Part shown: positions 13,688-24,818 of the stretch, piece by piece | Numbering within the stretch: the stretch's first letter is position 1 | How the letters are laid out: every line of letters begins with the position of its first letter | Source of the DNA: Pegea sp. RAD2-039 | Taxonomy: Eukaryota; Chordata; Thaliacea; Salpida; Salpidae | DNA: 64,000 bases | Direction of reading: 5' to 3' | Assembly (NCBI GenBank): GCA_034620365.1 | Contig: JAQGEQ010000191.1 | Location: 186,001 to 250,000, forward strand | The notes under the pieces: model-generated | Database searches by the model: none | Seen by the model: only the letters and a program-made list of their open reading frames with translations | Told to the model about the DNA's origin: nothing | Position numbers and translations under genes: made by a program

Positions 13688-14355
13688 CGGTAGTCCTCAA
13701 AGCATGTAACAGTGAACGATTACATAGAATGTAAATAATATAAAAAAGGAAAAATTCACAGTTTAGAAATGAAAATGTTGGCAATATTATAAGGGTTCAA
13801 CTTCGTTATGTTTAACTTAGTTATCTGCAACTAATAAATTGTTAAAGAAATGAATTTTCACAACTATTTAAAACACTACAAACCGTTTAAAACTTGATTT
13901 AATCTTTAGTCAAAGCATAACAACAATTATTTGTAAAAATTGTCTTTATCTGAGTGTATTTTTTAACGATTTCACGATATTCAAAACTAAGTGATTAATT
14001 AAAATATTTATTAATTTTCATTGAATTTAACTCTTCATTTTAGTATTTGATATTTAGTTTAAGCAAAATATCATTTAAATTGAAGTTTTTATCAAAATCG
14101 AAGCAAAATTTGTTTTTCAAGAACTTTTTGATGTTTATTTTTCTTTTCAAGACTTCAATAAACTTTGAACTTTCATCATACGATACCTCCAGTATAAAAG
14201 AAGGCGCAAGAGATGCTATAAATAAGAGCTGATTTTAAATCACAAGAAGCAGTAAGAGGCAAAATTATATTTTTGATTTAATTTTTCTTAATAATAATTT
14301 TCAGTAATTTTTCTAATAAATATTATTATAGATTTACTTCTAATAAAATTTAAAA

Positions 14356-14795
14356 ATGAAACTGTCCATCTGTATTATGATTGCTTTGGCTTACTTTGCT
14401 TTAGCCATGCAAGTTACATCAAGTAAGTTGAATTTTGGAATAAAAAGTTGTGATTGACCTTCATGGTCGCCATCCTAACAAATTTTCTTCTTTTTAAGTC
14501 AACGCTGCGGGAATTGGTAATATCGAAGGTAAACCTATCTCAGAAAGTATTTCATGGAGCGAGTTTTATGAAAATGCCGTTCAATTTGCTGATGCAACAA
14601 TTGAAAACGTAAAACAAGTCTAGTAAGTTTTGAAGTCATCAATTTTAAATAATCATTTATTAATTTTTTTTCAATTTCTTCAGCGAAAATGTTGCTAGTA
14701 GAACTGCTCCCATTCAAGAAGCTGTTTCAACAACTTTCCATTCATTTTTCAATACAGTTCATGGAGTCATTCATAGAGCTACTCATGAAGAATAA
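14356..14795 (+). CDS. Small secreted peptide, family not recognised
   Basis: Three exons (14356-14422, 14499-14622, 14684-14795) with matching phases. The first encodes MKLSICIMIALAYFALAMQV, a clear signal peptide. The mature part, about 75 residues, has no cysteine; its last 30 residues are rich in His, Phe, Thr and Val (SFFNTVHGVIHRATHEE) and could form an amphipathic helix. An acceptor-like TTATTATAG lies 20 nt before the ATG, and AATAAA is at 14826. No family match comes to mind. An antimicrobial or signalling peptide would be a guess. The gene structure, signal peptide and poly(A) signal together make it a believable gene. Confidence 0.7.
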
Positions 14796-15557
14796 AGAAT
14801 TTCCTAATTGTAATTATGTATCCGAAATAAAAGTATCTTAACAATAAAATGTGTTCTTTTTGTAAAATAAGAATAGCAATTCAAGCATTTCAAAATGATT
14901 AGACAAATTTTCAAAAAGTTTTGAAACTAATTTTTTTTAATCACTTCAATGATAATAACTCGTTATATCGAGCTTTATTCAAATTAATAAGGCGACTAAT
15001 AACAGCGATAAGTATACTACCGATATACACCGCCTACTACGCAGCTTATTACCGAATGACAACGGTATATAGAATGATGTTTAACACACTTACATCAGCG
15101 GCAAAATACTTTACTATTTATACCACAATCACTTAAATAAATTTTCTTTCAAAGCAATTATCAAAGTTCAAAAAAGCTTTGATATGACTTTTGCTAGTAT
15201 CATCTAAAAAAGTGATTTATGTTTAGTCAAATCTATTTAATCTTCAATGCTAACTAAAAATGAGCTTGCCTTTTAATTACTGTCATTTCAAAAAACTTTA
15301 GTCATAGTATATTAAAAAATTTCTTTTAATTAAAATTTATTCCAGCAAAATTTATTTGAGCTGATTTTTTGAGCGATTTGAGCTCATTAAGCTGATTTTT
15401 TTTCTTCTTAATAGGAAACATTAAAAATTATTCAAAAAAAATAAAGAAGACTCCCAAAATGCTAAAAAATGTTGTAAAAAATCATCTTTATTGTTAAAAT
15501 TTACTTTTGTTTATTTAATAGTAGCTCCAAGAGACTTTAAAAATAAAGATTTTTTAC
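14796..15557. other. Convergent intergenic spacer
   Basis: Between the secreted-peptide gene and the 3' end of METTL23. It is AT-rich; the 71-codon frame at 14921 has no domain. Nothing else is seen beyond likely 3' UTRs. Confidence 0.5.
14826..14831 (+). terminator. Poly(A) signal AATAAA of the secreted-peptide gene
   Basis: AATAAA 31 bases past the stop codon. Confidence 0.65.
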
Positions 15558-16623
15558 TCAGTTTTTAAGAGTAATTTTAAACAATTCAATCAAATGATTG
15601 GCTGGCATTCCACTTTTAGCGATATTGACGTCATCAGCACCAAATGAATTCAGTGGAATAGATTTTGCTTGAAGTGACCAATCATCTAAAGAACCTTCTA
15701 TAGTCCATGAACGACACCTAACTTGATAAGTACATAAAAACATTGGTTCACTGTTTTTATCTTCTTCTTTTTTACTTTTTAATATAAAATATACAAAACC
15801 TAGAATCTCTTCAAACAAATTCTGATCATAAAAGCAATCAGCTGCCAGTGTAATATCTGGCAAACTTCCATCAGAATTACACAGAGACCTTGTAAGATCA
15901 AGAGATATATGTTGCCAGGACAAAGAGGTGATGTTTATATCAGCAGAAGAAGACAATCCATTTACTTCCAAGGATTTTTGAAGATTCATCAAATATCTAT
16001 GAAGATATACAAATTTTAGGATTATTTCATATTTTTATAAAATATAAAGTACTTTTACAAAATTAGATGATGAAAAGTGAATATTTGTTTTAATTTTCTT
16101 TTAAAAATTAAATAAAAAGAAAAAGACAAATTTTATAAAAAAAATTTAAGTTAAAAAAAGTTGTTTAAGATTAAATAAAATATTTAAAGTATCAAACAAC
16201 TTTAAATATATTAAGAAATATTTTTACATAAAGTTATAAAAATCAAAAAGATTTTCATTTAACTTTTGTGTTAAAAACAACAACATATTAAATGTAACAT
16301 TTTTAAAAAACTTTCAAAATATAATTTACAAACTTGTCACTTTGATGCTTATCTGTTATAGTAATTGATGAAAATTGTGTACATTTGGCAGCAACTAAAC
16401 TTGGTAATGCAGTACCAGCCCCAATTTCCAAAATTCTTTTATTTTTAAAAACATTTTTATTAATCCAAATATATTGAGCTAAGACAACAGAACAGGGCCA
16501 TAAGTATGAACTATATTCGCCTTCTATTGTTTCTATTAAAGTTATATCTAAATCAGAGTTTGTGTCCTCGCATGTGAATTTTAAATGTTTCTTCAAAACT
16601 AAACTTTTTTCTGTTGAATTCAT
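15558..16623 (-). CDS. METTL23: METTL23-like methyltransferase
   Basis: Two coding exons (16623-16334 and 15996-15558) joined in phase 2 (AA|A) across a 337-bp intron. The SAM-binding motif ILEIGAGTALPSLVAAKC lies in exon 1, preceded by YLWPCSVVLAQYIW as in human METTL23. Exon 2 gives SLSWQHISLDL, DITLAADCFYD (motif II region) and the C-terminal FGADDVNIAKSGMP block. About 240 residues in all. METTL23 belongs to the METTL21-type seven-beta-strand family and is reported to act on histone arginine; the substrate here is inferred from orthology. I start at ATG 16623, just after an acceptor-like AAAAACAG. One TGACGTCATCA copy (about 15627) encodes part of the last exon. The donor GTTTGT is non-consensus but is the only one that keeps frame and homology. 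Confidence 0.9.
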
Positions 16624-16639
16624 TTTGTTCAATTCATTC

Positions 16640-18084
16640 TGTTTTTAAAACATTTAAAACTGATGTTTAAAGGGGAATTCCCCTTTGCGGGATGAAATGT
16701 CTTTTATTTTATTATTTTTGAAATTAGATTAATTAATGTTTAGTTAAGGCTCTATAAAAAATTAAACAATTAAGATAAAAATTTTTTATAGTTTTTATTG
16801 AGCTGAGAATTTCCAAGCAGTTTCTAAAGTACCACTAATATAGCTGACTTTTAAAGAACTTAACAAATATATCAATAGAAAATAAAAAAATGTTTGTAAA
16901 ATAAAATTTATGTCTAAAAAGTCAAACGTAAATATTAAATAATGAAAAATATTAAACTTAGAAAAATTAAGCATGATATTGAAGCTTAAAGAATAATATT
17001 TTATTATAACTAAAGTTTGACTCTGTAATGACAGAGCAATTTTTCAGGTTAAGTTGAAAAATAAACTTGCTTTTGATCCTTATCTTAAGTTTTGTTTCTT
17101 ACGAATTGTGAAAAATAAATGACAACAAAAACTATAAAAAAAAACTGTTAACAAAATTTTAAAGTTTTAGCTTAACTTTGAAACATCAAAACTAAGAAAT
17201 GTAGAACTTAATTAAGCAGGATTGGAAAAAGTTTCTTTTAAACAAAACAGTCTGATTAAAACTTTATTGATCAATTTAGATAGGCAGAAAATATCAAATA
17301 AATAAAAAAATCAAATTTACAACAAACTATTCTGTTAATTTGATCGTATAATTATAAAATATAAATATGAAACGTTAAAATCTGTATAAAAAGTTAAAAA
17401 ATATTTCTAGGACCAAATTTGGTAAATATCTTAAGTTGGAATAATAGTTCTGAAAAAATGTAGTTTTTTAATTCCTAGAAACTAACTTTGTATAATCGTC
17501 TCAATCAAATAAAGTATTTGAAAGTTTTATGCTACATTCTAAACAGTTTTTACAATTCTTAAAATTAAAAAAATTACAATTCAAAATATATACTGAAAGC
17601 GTTTTGATTAAAGATATATTTTACAGAAATCCTTTCTTTTGTAAAATGATCATTCTGAGCGCAGTTTTTAATTTGAGCTTTTTCGTCTATCGCCGCTGGC
17701 TATGTGTCTCGTTTTTATGAATTTTATGAAATTATTTTACAGAAATTTGAATAAAATTTTACAGATTAAATGTTTTTATCAGATTAATTAATAAATTAAG
17801 TTTTATAATAACTGAAAAATCAGAAATAAAAATTGATTTTTAAGTTTTAGATAAACTTATTTTTCAGTTTTCCAAACTTTTAACTTATTTTTGAAATCAA
17901 AATTTTCTAATAAATAAGTTGTTAGAAAGTAAATTAAATAAATATTGCTGGAAACTTTTAAATATTTGACAATTTTTAACTTCTTTTTTACTAGCTTTTT
18001 ATTTTAATTTAATTTTTATTTCAAAGATTTAAAACTTTTTATTCTTTGATTTGAAGATCTTCTTTTTCTTTAAGATCTTTTCTG
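16640..18084. other. Divergent intergenic region METTL23/APMAP
   Basis: About 1.4 kb, very AT-rich. A short palindrome, GGGGAATTCCCC, lies at 16672-16683 just upstream of METTL23 and resembles an NF-kB/Rel-type site (inference). No supported genes; the 63-codon frame at 17529 is unsupported. Confidence 0.5.
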
Positions 18085-19546
18085 ATGGAACTTCGTCAAA
18101 GACGCCGGTTTGACGACGCTGATGACGTGACACCGCAACGTCATCTGCTACTCAATGATAAACCACGAATTGTAACATTCTTTCAGCTTCTCGTTCTCTT
18201 ACTTGGGTTTATCTCGATCATCTTCGGGATTTCAGTTCACCAAAGCCCGCTAAAAACTGTTAAAATCCCGAAGCCACTTCCTCTAGAAAATCGACTTAAA
18301 CCTAATTTTCGTTTAACCGAAGGCAAAAGGTGCTAATGACGTCATCATCGCTTCAATGATGTCAACTACTTCATTACAGCTTAAAGTTTAAAGGAGCTTC
18401 GAGCGTTGCTCAAGACAACGAAGGAAATATGTACAGTGGATTGGCTGATGGAAGAATCATTAAAATCGCGACAGGTCGCGATCATGAAGTTGCAGGTGGA
18501 AGAGTCGATACTATCTTCACATCGCGTTTTCCCGGTGCTTCGATGACGACAGATGCAAAACACGGCTGTCCAATCAGTAGGTAATCACCACAAATGACGT
18601 CATCATAATCAGTGATGTCATCAGGTGTTCGAATAAAAAACAAACAACTTTTTATACTTGATGCTGTCTATGGTTTGTACTCCATTGACGTCATCACTCG
18701 TCAAATGAAATTCTACGTCAAACCTGATGACGTCATTCCGCCACTTCGCGCGCCAACTGACTTTGTTGTCAGTAGCAACGGAAAAAATATTTATTTTTCT
18801 GATTCCAATTTAAAGTTTCCATTTCATTCACCTCTCTACTCTATTATTGGAGGTATGACGTCATCACCGCGTTTTCAATGACGTCATCAAAACTTTTAGG
18901 TTCTTGTACGGGTCGCGTTTTTCATTATGACGTCACAACGCGAAATGTTCATATTTTTCGCGATAAATTATGTCACGTGGGTGGATTGGAGTTAAATGCA
19001 AAAGAGAAGACGCTGGTTGTCGTGGAAACGAGCGCGCAACGCGTTCTCTACGTCGACACGAAGACACGAGTTATTAAATATCAGCTGGCATTAAAAAGTA
19101 CAAAAAAAATTTATTTTTGGAGTTTTTTTGAACTTATTTTTCAGCAATTCCATTTCACGTGAGATTAAATCGAAGAGGAAATTATTGGATCGCTTCTCAA
19201 GTCCATAAACCAAGCTGGTTGCTAAGCAACCAGTTAGTATGTAAATCATTGGCGAGTATTTTACCTTATTCAATGTTTGAGTAAGTTACTAGGTTCAAAA
19301 GGAAAACAAAATTTAATGAAAAATTTTTGTAGGAATCTTTTTTATGTTCGACATTCAGTTGTAGTTGAAGTAACTCCAGTCGGAAAGATTTTACAATCTC
19401 TTCATGATCCTGACAAAATGTTGATTGATCGGTCATCACATGCCAGTGATCTTTCAGATGGAAGAATCGCTCTTGGAAGCTTTACAGGGGATTATTTCGC
19501 CTTATGTGACTATAAAGATCCGCCAGCTTGGATGCTAGATATTTAA
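18085..19546 (+). CDS. APMAP: Adipocyte plasma membrane-associated protein (APMAP)
   Basis: Six exons. Exon 1 (18085-18329) starts MELRQRRRFDDADDV and has a single membrane anchor (FFQLLVLLLGFISIIFGISV), giving type II topology as in human APMAP. Exons 18380-18576, 18625-18852, 18900-about 19094, about 19145-19279 and about 19333-19546 form a strictosidine-synthase-like six-bladed propeller: NMYSGLADGRIIKI, LFILDAVYGLYSID, DFVVSSNGKNIYFSDS, GRVFHYDVTTR, LVVVETSAQRVLYV, LHDPDKM, and a final blade that includes IALGSF. Members have been described as arylesterases; activity here is inferred. An acceptor (TTTCTTTAAG) lies 10 nt before the ATG. Three introns of 44-50 nt each carry two TGACGTCA-like copies. 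The coding X-box-like sequence GGTTGCTAAGCAACC (about 19219) is read as LLSN. Confidence 0.92.
18120..18960. repeat. TGACGTCA palindrome island in APMAP
   Basis: Seven exact copies plus near copies (GATGACGTGAC, GATGTCATCAG) across the first four exons and three short introns. The intron at 18853-18899 (47 nt) has two exact copies 16 nt apart. The intron at 18577-18624 ends with the element (GTGATGTCATCAG), so the palindrome supplies the acceptor. The last two exons have none. Confidence 0.9.
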
Positions 19547-21334
19547 TTATTTTTTTATTCTTTTATGAAAATAATTAGTAGTTAAAAGGAATTAGGTTCT
19601 TAGTTTATCGTTTAGTTGAAAATTTATTAGTTCTTCTCAAACATTCTATTATTCATTAATTTTTCCTCATTAATCAAAAGTTGTTTAAAATGTTTTTAAA
19701 CGAAAATTTTTAATTTTAAAATATTGAAGTTTGAAGTTTTAAAAAAATATTTTCTGATTAAAAAGACTCTTAAAAAATATATTCTAAGTTTCATTAAAAG
19801 TTACGATTTTTAATTTATTATTTGAACATATTTGAAATTTGAACTGTTTTGTAACTTTTTTAGTTTTAGATAAAACTATTTTTAAAGTGATTGAAATATA
19901 TTTTTTCTAACACTATAAAACACTTTTGAAGGCTTTAATAATTTAATTAAAAAGGGTATTTTCATCTAATAATCAACTTGTATAAAAGCTAATCTCAAAA
20001 AAGTTAGCAAAGTTTTATAACTTTAAAAAACTTTATTTTTCAAAAATTTAGCTGAAATATAATTCGATTCCGCTAGGCGGCGCTCTACACGTTTTGTTAA
20101 ACTCATGAAACTGTTGTTTGATTCTAAACATCTCTTTTGTCAACTTTTTACAAATTTGCTACGATAAAAAAGTCTGCAAAATTGTGAAGTCAAGTTCAAG
20201 CGAATGTTTGCTAGAGGAAAAAAGAAACTTAAACAAACATAAAACTGTGATCTTCTTGTCACGTTCAAATCAGTGTATTTCAGTTCACCAATTTCTACTT
20301 TGAAAATAATTTAAATATAAAATGTTTTGAAACTTTTGAAAAAAGTTTATTTCAATTTTTGTGGAAATATTGCATTTTGAAATAGTAGAAAATAATTATA
20401 TAAGTTTGGAATAAAAAGCCTATTTATTGAACAAACAGAAACACTTAAGTATTTGTTTAATATTTTAACTCTAAAATTTAACAAGTTCACAGTCATTAAT
20501 TTTGAAATATTCAACTAAAAGTTGATAAATCATTGAGCTCAAGGTATCACATATTGATGTTATCTTTTGTAACGTCGATTTTCAAATAGGTAAAAATAAT
20601 TTTAAAACAAAATAACTAACAAAATCTCTAATTGTTTTTATTTGACTTAAATTTATTGGTGACGTCAGCAGATAAAGTTTCTTAATTGTTTACTCACTAC
20701 AGACAAAGCAAATTTGCTAAATGGGGAACAGAACTAGGTCGTGACCTAGAATAGACTTTGTTTCTCACTTTTATTATAGATAAAATTATTTCCAAAATGA
20801 TATATTTTGCTGACCAGAAAGTTTTAAACAATTTTTGTTTATACTTACAACAATTAAATAACTTCTGTTCAACTTTTAGAAATAATTTTAGTGTGTTTAA
20901 GTTTAATTTGCAATTTTTTTGTAATATTTGTTAATAGCCAAAATAAAATACTTGAAGTGTTTAAACTTTTATTCACTAAAATAATTTAGAAGGTACAACA
21001 TAAATAATTTATATATTATGCAATTTTAAAATAAGCAATTATATTTTCAAACTTAAAAATGATTTCAAATTTGGCGAAAAAAATGGATAATAAGTTGAAA
21101 GAATCAAGCACAAGAATGGATTTAGGTTAAATATCGATCAGAAAAATTGATAAATATCAAAATAAATTCAAAACATTTTAATCAAGTTGAAAATCTTTTA
21201 AAAACTCATTAATGATTAAAAACTATAAAATCTTCAACAGTAAATGAATGAATTTTATTTTAAATTTTTATATTAGTTTTTTATTCTAATCTCATAGACA
21301 CAATTGCTTTAAATTAAAAGTGAGACAAAATCAG
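19547..21334. other. Intergenic APMAP / zinc-finger gene
   Basis: AT-rich, convergent 3' ends. It contains an isolated CTCF-like site (20067-20085) and one TGACGTCA copy (20661). The open frame at 20118-20303 has no domain. Confidence 0.5.
20067..20085 (+). promoter_or_regulatory. CTCF-like motif, forward
   Basis: TTCCGCTAGGCGGCGCTCT matches the known bilaterian CTCF consensus (CCASYAGRKGGCRSY type) at most informative positions and is an isolated GC-rich island in AT-rich DNA. Binding is inference. Confidence 0.35.
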
Positions 21335-22231
21335 TTAAAAATAATTAAAAGGGCGAAAGTGCATTAAAGGGGAGATGTTTGTAAAAGTCTCAACATTAAA
21401 AGCATCATTTTGAATACTAGGCGAAAAACGATGATTTTGTGATTGTTGCCTAGCAACAACAGGATGAAAAGCGCTTCGTGGAGACATAAAACTTGAAAGA
21501 AGCTGCTTTTCATTCTTATATTTTTCATGACGAACAGTTATATGTTGAAGTAAATTATCTTTTCGTTTTGCTGCATAATTACATTGATTACATTTGAAGG
21601 GTCGCTCACCAGTATGTGTTCTAATATGTTCTATCATCTTGCTGATATTCTTCCCTTTATATCCACAACTGTTGCATCTAAGACATGAAAAGATGAAGAC
21701 GATCATCAAAAGAAGAACATCTTACTTGTAAAAATTGTCAACTTTGTGCTGATCATTTACATGAGATTGAAATTCCTTAAGGTCTGTACTTTTGAAGCTA
21801 CACAGGCGACATTCTCTTTCTTTCTTCAAAACTGATGACAACTGGCTATGTTTTGCGTTGATGACGTCACTGTCACCAGAAGAGCTTTTATGTTTTCTAC
21901 AATTCACAAAATAGAGATTTGAAAGATTATTTTTTTTTACAATGAACCTTAAACTGCTTTCCAAAAAGATTTGATGAGTCTTTAGATGACTTTTCAAATT
22001 ATCTTTTCTTATAGATCGATACCCACAAATTGAACAATGATGTATCTTCTCGCCTAAATGTGTCTGAAGATGTCGATGAAAGTGATGTTTACGTTTTATC
22101 TTCTTTTCACACAATCCACACTGGATGAGGACTTCTTCCTTCCTTGCTTGAGTCTTTTCGAAGTGTTGGATAAATTGTTTATGACGTAATAATCGCGGTT
22201 TAGGGTCTCTTGCAGAAACCTCTTTATTCAT
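21335..22231 (-). CDS. C2H2 zinc-finger protein, five fingers
   Basis: Starts at ATG 22231. Exon 1 (22231-about 21724) encodes two adjacent fingers (CGLC...H...H; CSICGYRSIRKDNLKSHLKTH without its last residue) and, further on, CRLC...H...QH. A 47-nt intron joins in phase 2 to the last exon (about 21676-21335), which has two more fingers: CNSCGYKG...HIRTH, then TGERPFKCNQCNYAAKRKDN...H. The linker TGERPFK is typical of DNA-binding C2H2 arrays. The C-x2-C-x-Y pattern resembles REST/ZNF-type fingers, but no orthologue can be named. The stretch around 21900-21955 may hide a further 50-nt intron (phase 2, GTTCATTG...TTGTAG), since the readable sequence there is unlike a finger linker. Role: probable sequence-specific transcription factor. 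One TGACGTCA copy lies at about 21860. Confidence 0.8.
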
Positions 22232-22475
22232 CGTGTTTATCTCTTCTTATTAAATTTTCAGAAAAATTTTTAAAAAATTAAAATAAATTTTTCATCAAAT
22301 TAAAAAATTAAAAAAAATCTTTCTCAATAACATTCAAAAAAACAATTTTTATAGAAAATAAGTTTTTGGAAACTCACAGTAACTAAAACCTGAAATTTTG
22401 AAGTAAATTTATAGACAGCTTGGTTTTAACTTATTAACTAATAATAGGTCAAAAATATGGATCAATGTTGCGTTA

Positions 22476-22492
22476 TAGCGCCAACTAGTGGC
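22476..22492 (-). promoter_or_regulatory. CTCF-like motif, reverse
   Basis: TAGCGCCAACTAGTGGC fits the reverse-complement form of the invertebrate CTCF consensus (TAGCGCCMYCTRGTGGC type) at nearly all positions. It faces the site at 20067. Binding is inference. Confidence 0.4.
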
Positions 22493-22779
22493 TACAATTT
22501 TAGTAATTGGGAAGAAAAATATATTCATTTTATTGGTCATAGTTGAGACCCAAAATTAAGTATAAAATCAGCAAAACTTTTTGGAATTTTATCATTTTAA
22601 TTTATATATTTTAATTTCAATAATTTAAAACTTTAATTGAGTTTTTTTGTAGTCAGCAAAATAAGATTGTATCAAAATAGAAAAATGTTGATCTAACTTT
22701 ATTTAATAAAAATATATTTTTCGGCCCGCCTCGTGCGAAAATGACCATGTACAAAACATTTGCAATATAAACCAGAGCA

Positions 22780-23080
22780 GAAGTTGTTAGCTATTCAATA
22801 AGATTCTATTCTCAACGCCACCAAGATTATACAGCGGAACAGACGGACTGATGCGTCATAGAAGCTTCCAGAACAACACTGACTACAACGACAAACTGAC
22901 TACTAGGCTCCAACTCCGACTTTAAATTCAGAGTTTTGCGTCTCTTAGAAGTGCAGTCATTAACCAGATTCACAGGACCTTCTACCCGGGTTTTCTCATG
23001 GAATTTTCCTTGTCGCAAATATATGTCTGTCCGGACTCGAACCCGGGACCTCCCGCGTGGTAGACAGGTGTGACTACATC
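22780..23080 (-). mobile_element. tRNA-derived SINE
   Basis: On the minus strand the head reads CACCTGTCTACCACGCGGGA followed by GGTCCCGGGTTCGAGTCC, a T-arm with perfect B box (23032-23042). The anticodon-like loop and the GC-rich arm point to a Gly/Val-type tRNA source. A body of about 230 bp of higher GC than its surroundings follows. The D-arm is poorly preserved, so this is a SINE head and not a functional tRNA. The 63-codon frame at 22827-23018 lies within it and is not a gene. Confidence 0.6.
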
Positions 23081-23476
23081 ATACAGATAGATGAAAGATA
23101 TATTTATTAGAAATAAGATTTCTGTAAATTTGTTCTAGAAGTCAAAACAATAGATTATTATCTTCTGAAAACATTTATGATTAAATTTTGTGTAATCTTT
23201 AACTTACGCAGAAATTAGATAAACTTTTAAATGAGTTTTATAAGATTTTCTTGAAAAATTATTCAACTGTTTAAATCAACGAAAGTATAAAAGTAACAAT
23301 TTCGCTTAAAATATTTTTTTTTTTCAAGATTTAAATCAAAAACTTTCAAGAAATTATTTTCAAGTCTTATTTTCAGCAACAATTTATTTATCGAAAAATT
23401 ATTAATAAATTCTCTGAATTGAACAATTGAATGGATTGAAAATTTTGAATTCTACTTAAAAAGTAGAAATCAAATG

Positions 23477-24818
23477 TCAAAATTCGGATTTAATATCTGA
23501 GATTCGTGGTCTTTTGCGTTCAGGCTCTTCGTTGACAGGTTGAAAAGTGTTGATGTAAGATTGTTGCTGTCTTACTTTACCACAGGGTTTCCAAACATCA
23601 TTTTCACTAAAATCGAAAAATTAATTCTTGAAATTATTGAAATGATGATCTTACCAAAGGTCTGCAAGATTCCAACTAGGAGCTGGAGTTGAAGAGCTAC
23701 TTGAAGATGGGATATCTTAACGAATAATAAGATTTAATATTTATCTTTGATCCGTTCCAACAAACCTGAGATTAATTGAGAACCAAATTTGGAATCTATG
23801 TTCAAAGCAGTCTTCACTAAATTTGAGTGCTTCTTGATGACATCCTTTTTATAGAAGTTTGCCAATTCTTGAATCCCATCAATATTGTTATCATGTAAAA
23901 GTTGGTCTATTGGGTCGTAAAAACCAGTTATCCCTGAAACACAAAGTTTAAATCGAATTTTTGAACTTTATGGATCTTCACCGGTCAATGCTTCGTTGTC
24001 AACAATCATTCTCAGCTTTGTACACATTTGCTTGATGTAACTTTTTGTTGCATCTTTTAAAATATCAAGAGCAGCAGATTGAGAATTCTCAAAACCTACT
24101 GAAAGACTTAATTGAAGAACAGACATTTGAATCAGATTGTCAATGTTAGCTTCATCATAAGAATTACATTCTATCACTTGAGACCTAAAAAAAAAGATTT
24201 AAAAATTTATAAAATGATGAAATGAAAAGTTACTTTTTAGTGAGAGGGTTCGAACTTTTAGATGGAAGTATTTTGTCACCAGCAGCTTTTTTGAGACCAA
24301 ATCGTTTAAGGCTTTTTGAAAATTCCAAATTTTTCACATTGCTGCTTTTACCAGATTTAATTAAACGATTTGACTGAAATTATATTTCATTAAAAACTGA
24401 AATATTAATACTGATATCACCTCTTTAATATAATGTTGTAAATGAATCATGTGTTGAACATAAGGACATTTTTCAATTGGTTTACTTTCATGCTGAAAAC
24501 TGCCAAATTGTGATGGACCATCCTGAGTAATCTAAATATATGAAAACTTACTTGAAAGAAAACTGTTTTCGAAAATTTATTATTAAAATAAACACATAAC
24601 TTAAATATATTAAGATAATAACATATTAAAAGTATATTCTTTTCTGTTAATACTTCTTAATTTTGATTTAAAATTTAAATAATCTATAATCATCTTAATT
24701 ATCTAACTGTGTATGGTTTTGGTGTCTTCATCTCAATCATTGATCTTGTAACTTGATTAGAAATTTCTCCTACTGAAGTATATTCACCCCAAAGTTGGTC
24801 AAGTTTTGAGTCTGACAT
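23477..24818 (-). CDS. SUPT7L: SUPT7L (STAF65-gamma), SAGA/STAGA subunit
   Basis: Seven exons on the minus strand, from ATG 24818 (MSDSKLDQLWGEYTSVGE; human SUPT7L has a related YWGEIP start) to TGA 23477. Next come a CPYVQHMIHLQHYIKE block (the human TIQLIQHN helix), a basic linker, then the histone fold in the exons at about 24190-23990 and 23935-23765. Its helix ALDILKDATKSYIKQMCTKL matches human VLETLTDVAHEYCLKFTKLL, followed by FYDPIDQLLHDNNIDGIQEL. The end reads APSWNLADLW, then a short basic tail (RKRPRI) like the human one. The product is a structural subunit pairing with TAF10-type histone folds in the STAGA co-activator. The in-frame stop in the track-length reading at 23968 is intronic (donor GTGAAG after ACCG). 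An acceptor TTTTTAG lies about 24 nt before the ATG. No palindromes are seen in this gene. Confidence 0.88.

Larger units (their letters stand above)
12745..14355. other. Intergenic: 3' UTR, tail repeat, LINE-type 3' end
   Basis: Directly after the GPCR stop there are three 14-bp units of GTTGCTAGGTRTTT (12745-12790), apparently a nascent tandem array. AATAAA follows at 12820. Two TGACGTCA copies stand at 13146 and 13175, among the few outside genes. A repeat tail lies at 13579-13687. The rest is AT-rich with no supported gene; the open frames at 13153 and 14047 look like chance. Confidence 0.6.
22232..23476. other. Intergenic with CTCF-like site and tRNA-derived SINE
   Basis: Upstream of the zinc-finger gene and downstream of SUPT7L. 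Contains the CTCF-like site at 22476 and a SINE at about 22780-23080. The rest is AT-rich. Confidence 0.5.

Noticed and set aside
23030-23080. Functional tRNA gene
   Set aside because: The B box is good but the D-arm and acceptor stem do not form a full cloverleaf, and a SINE body follows.
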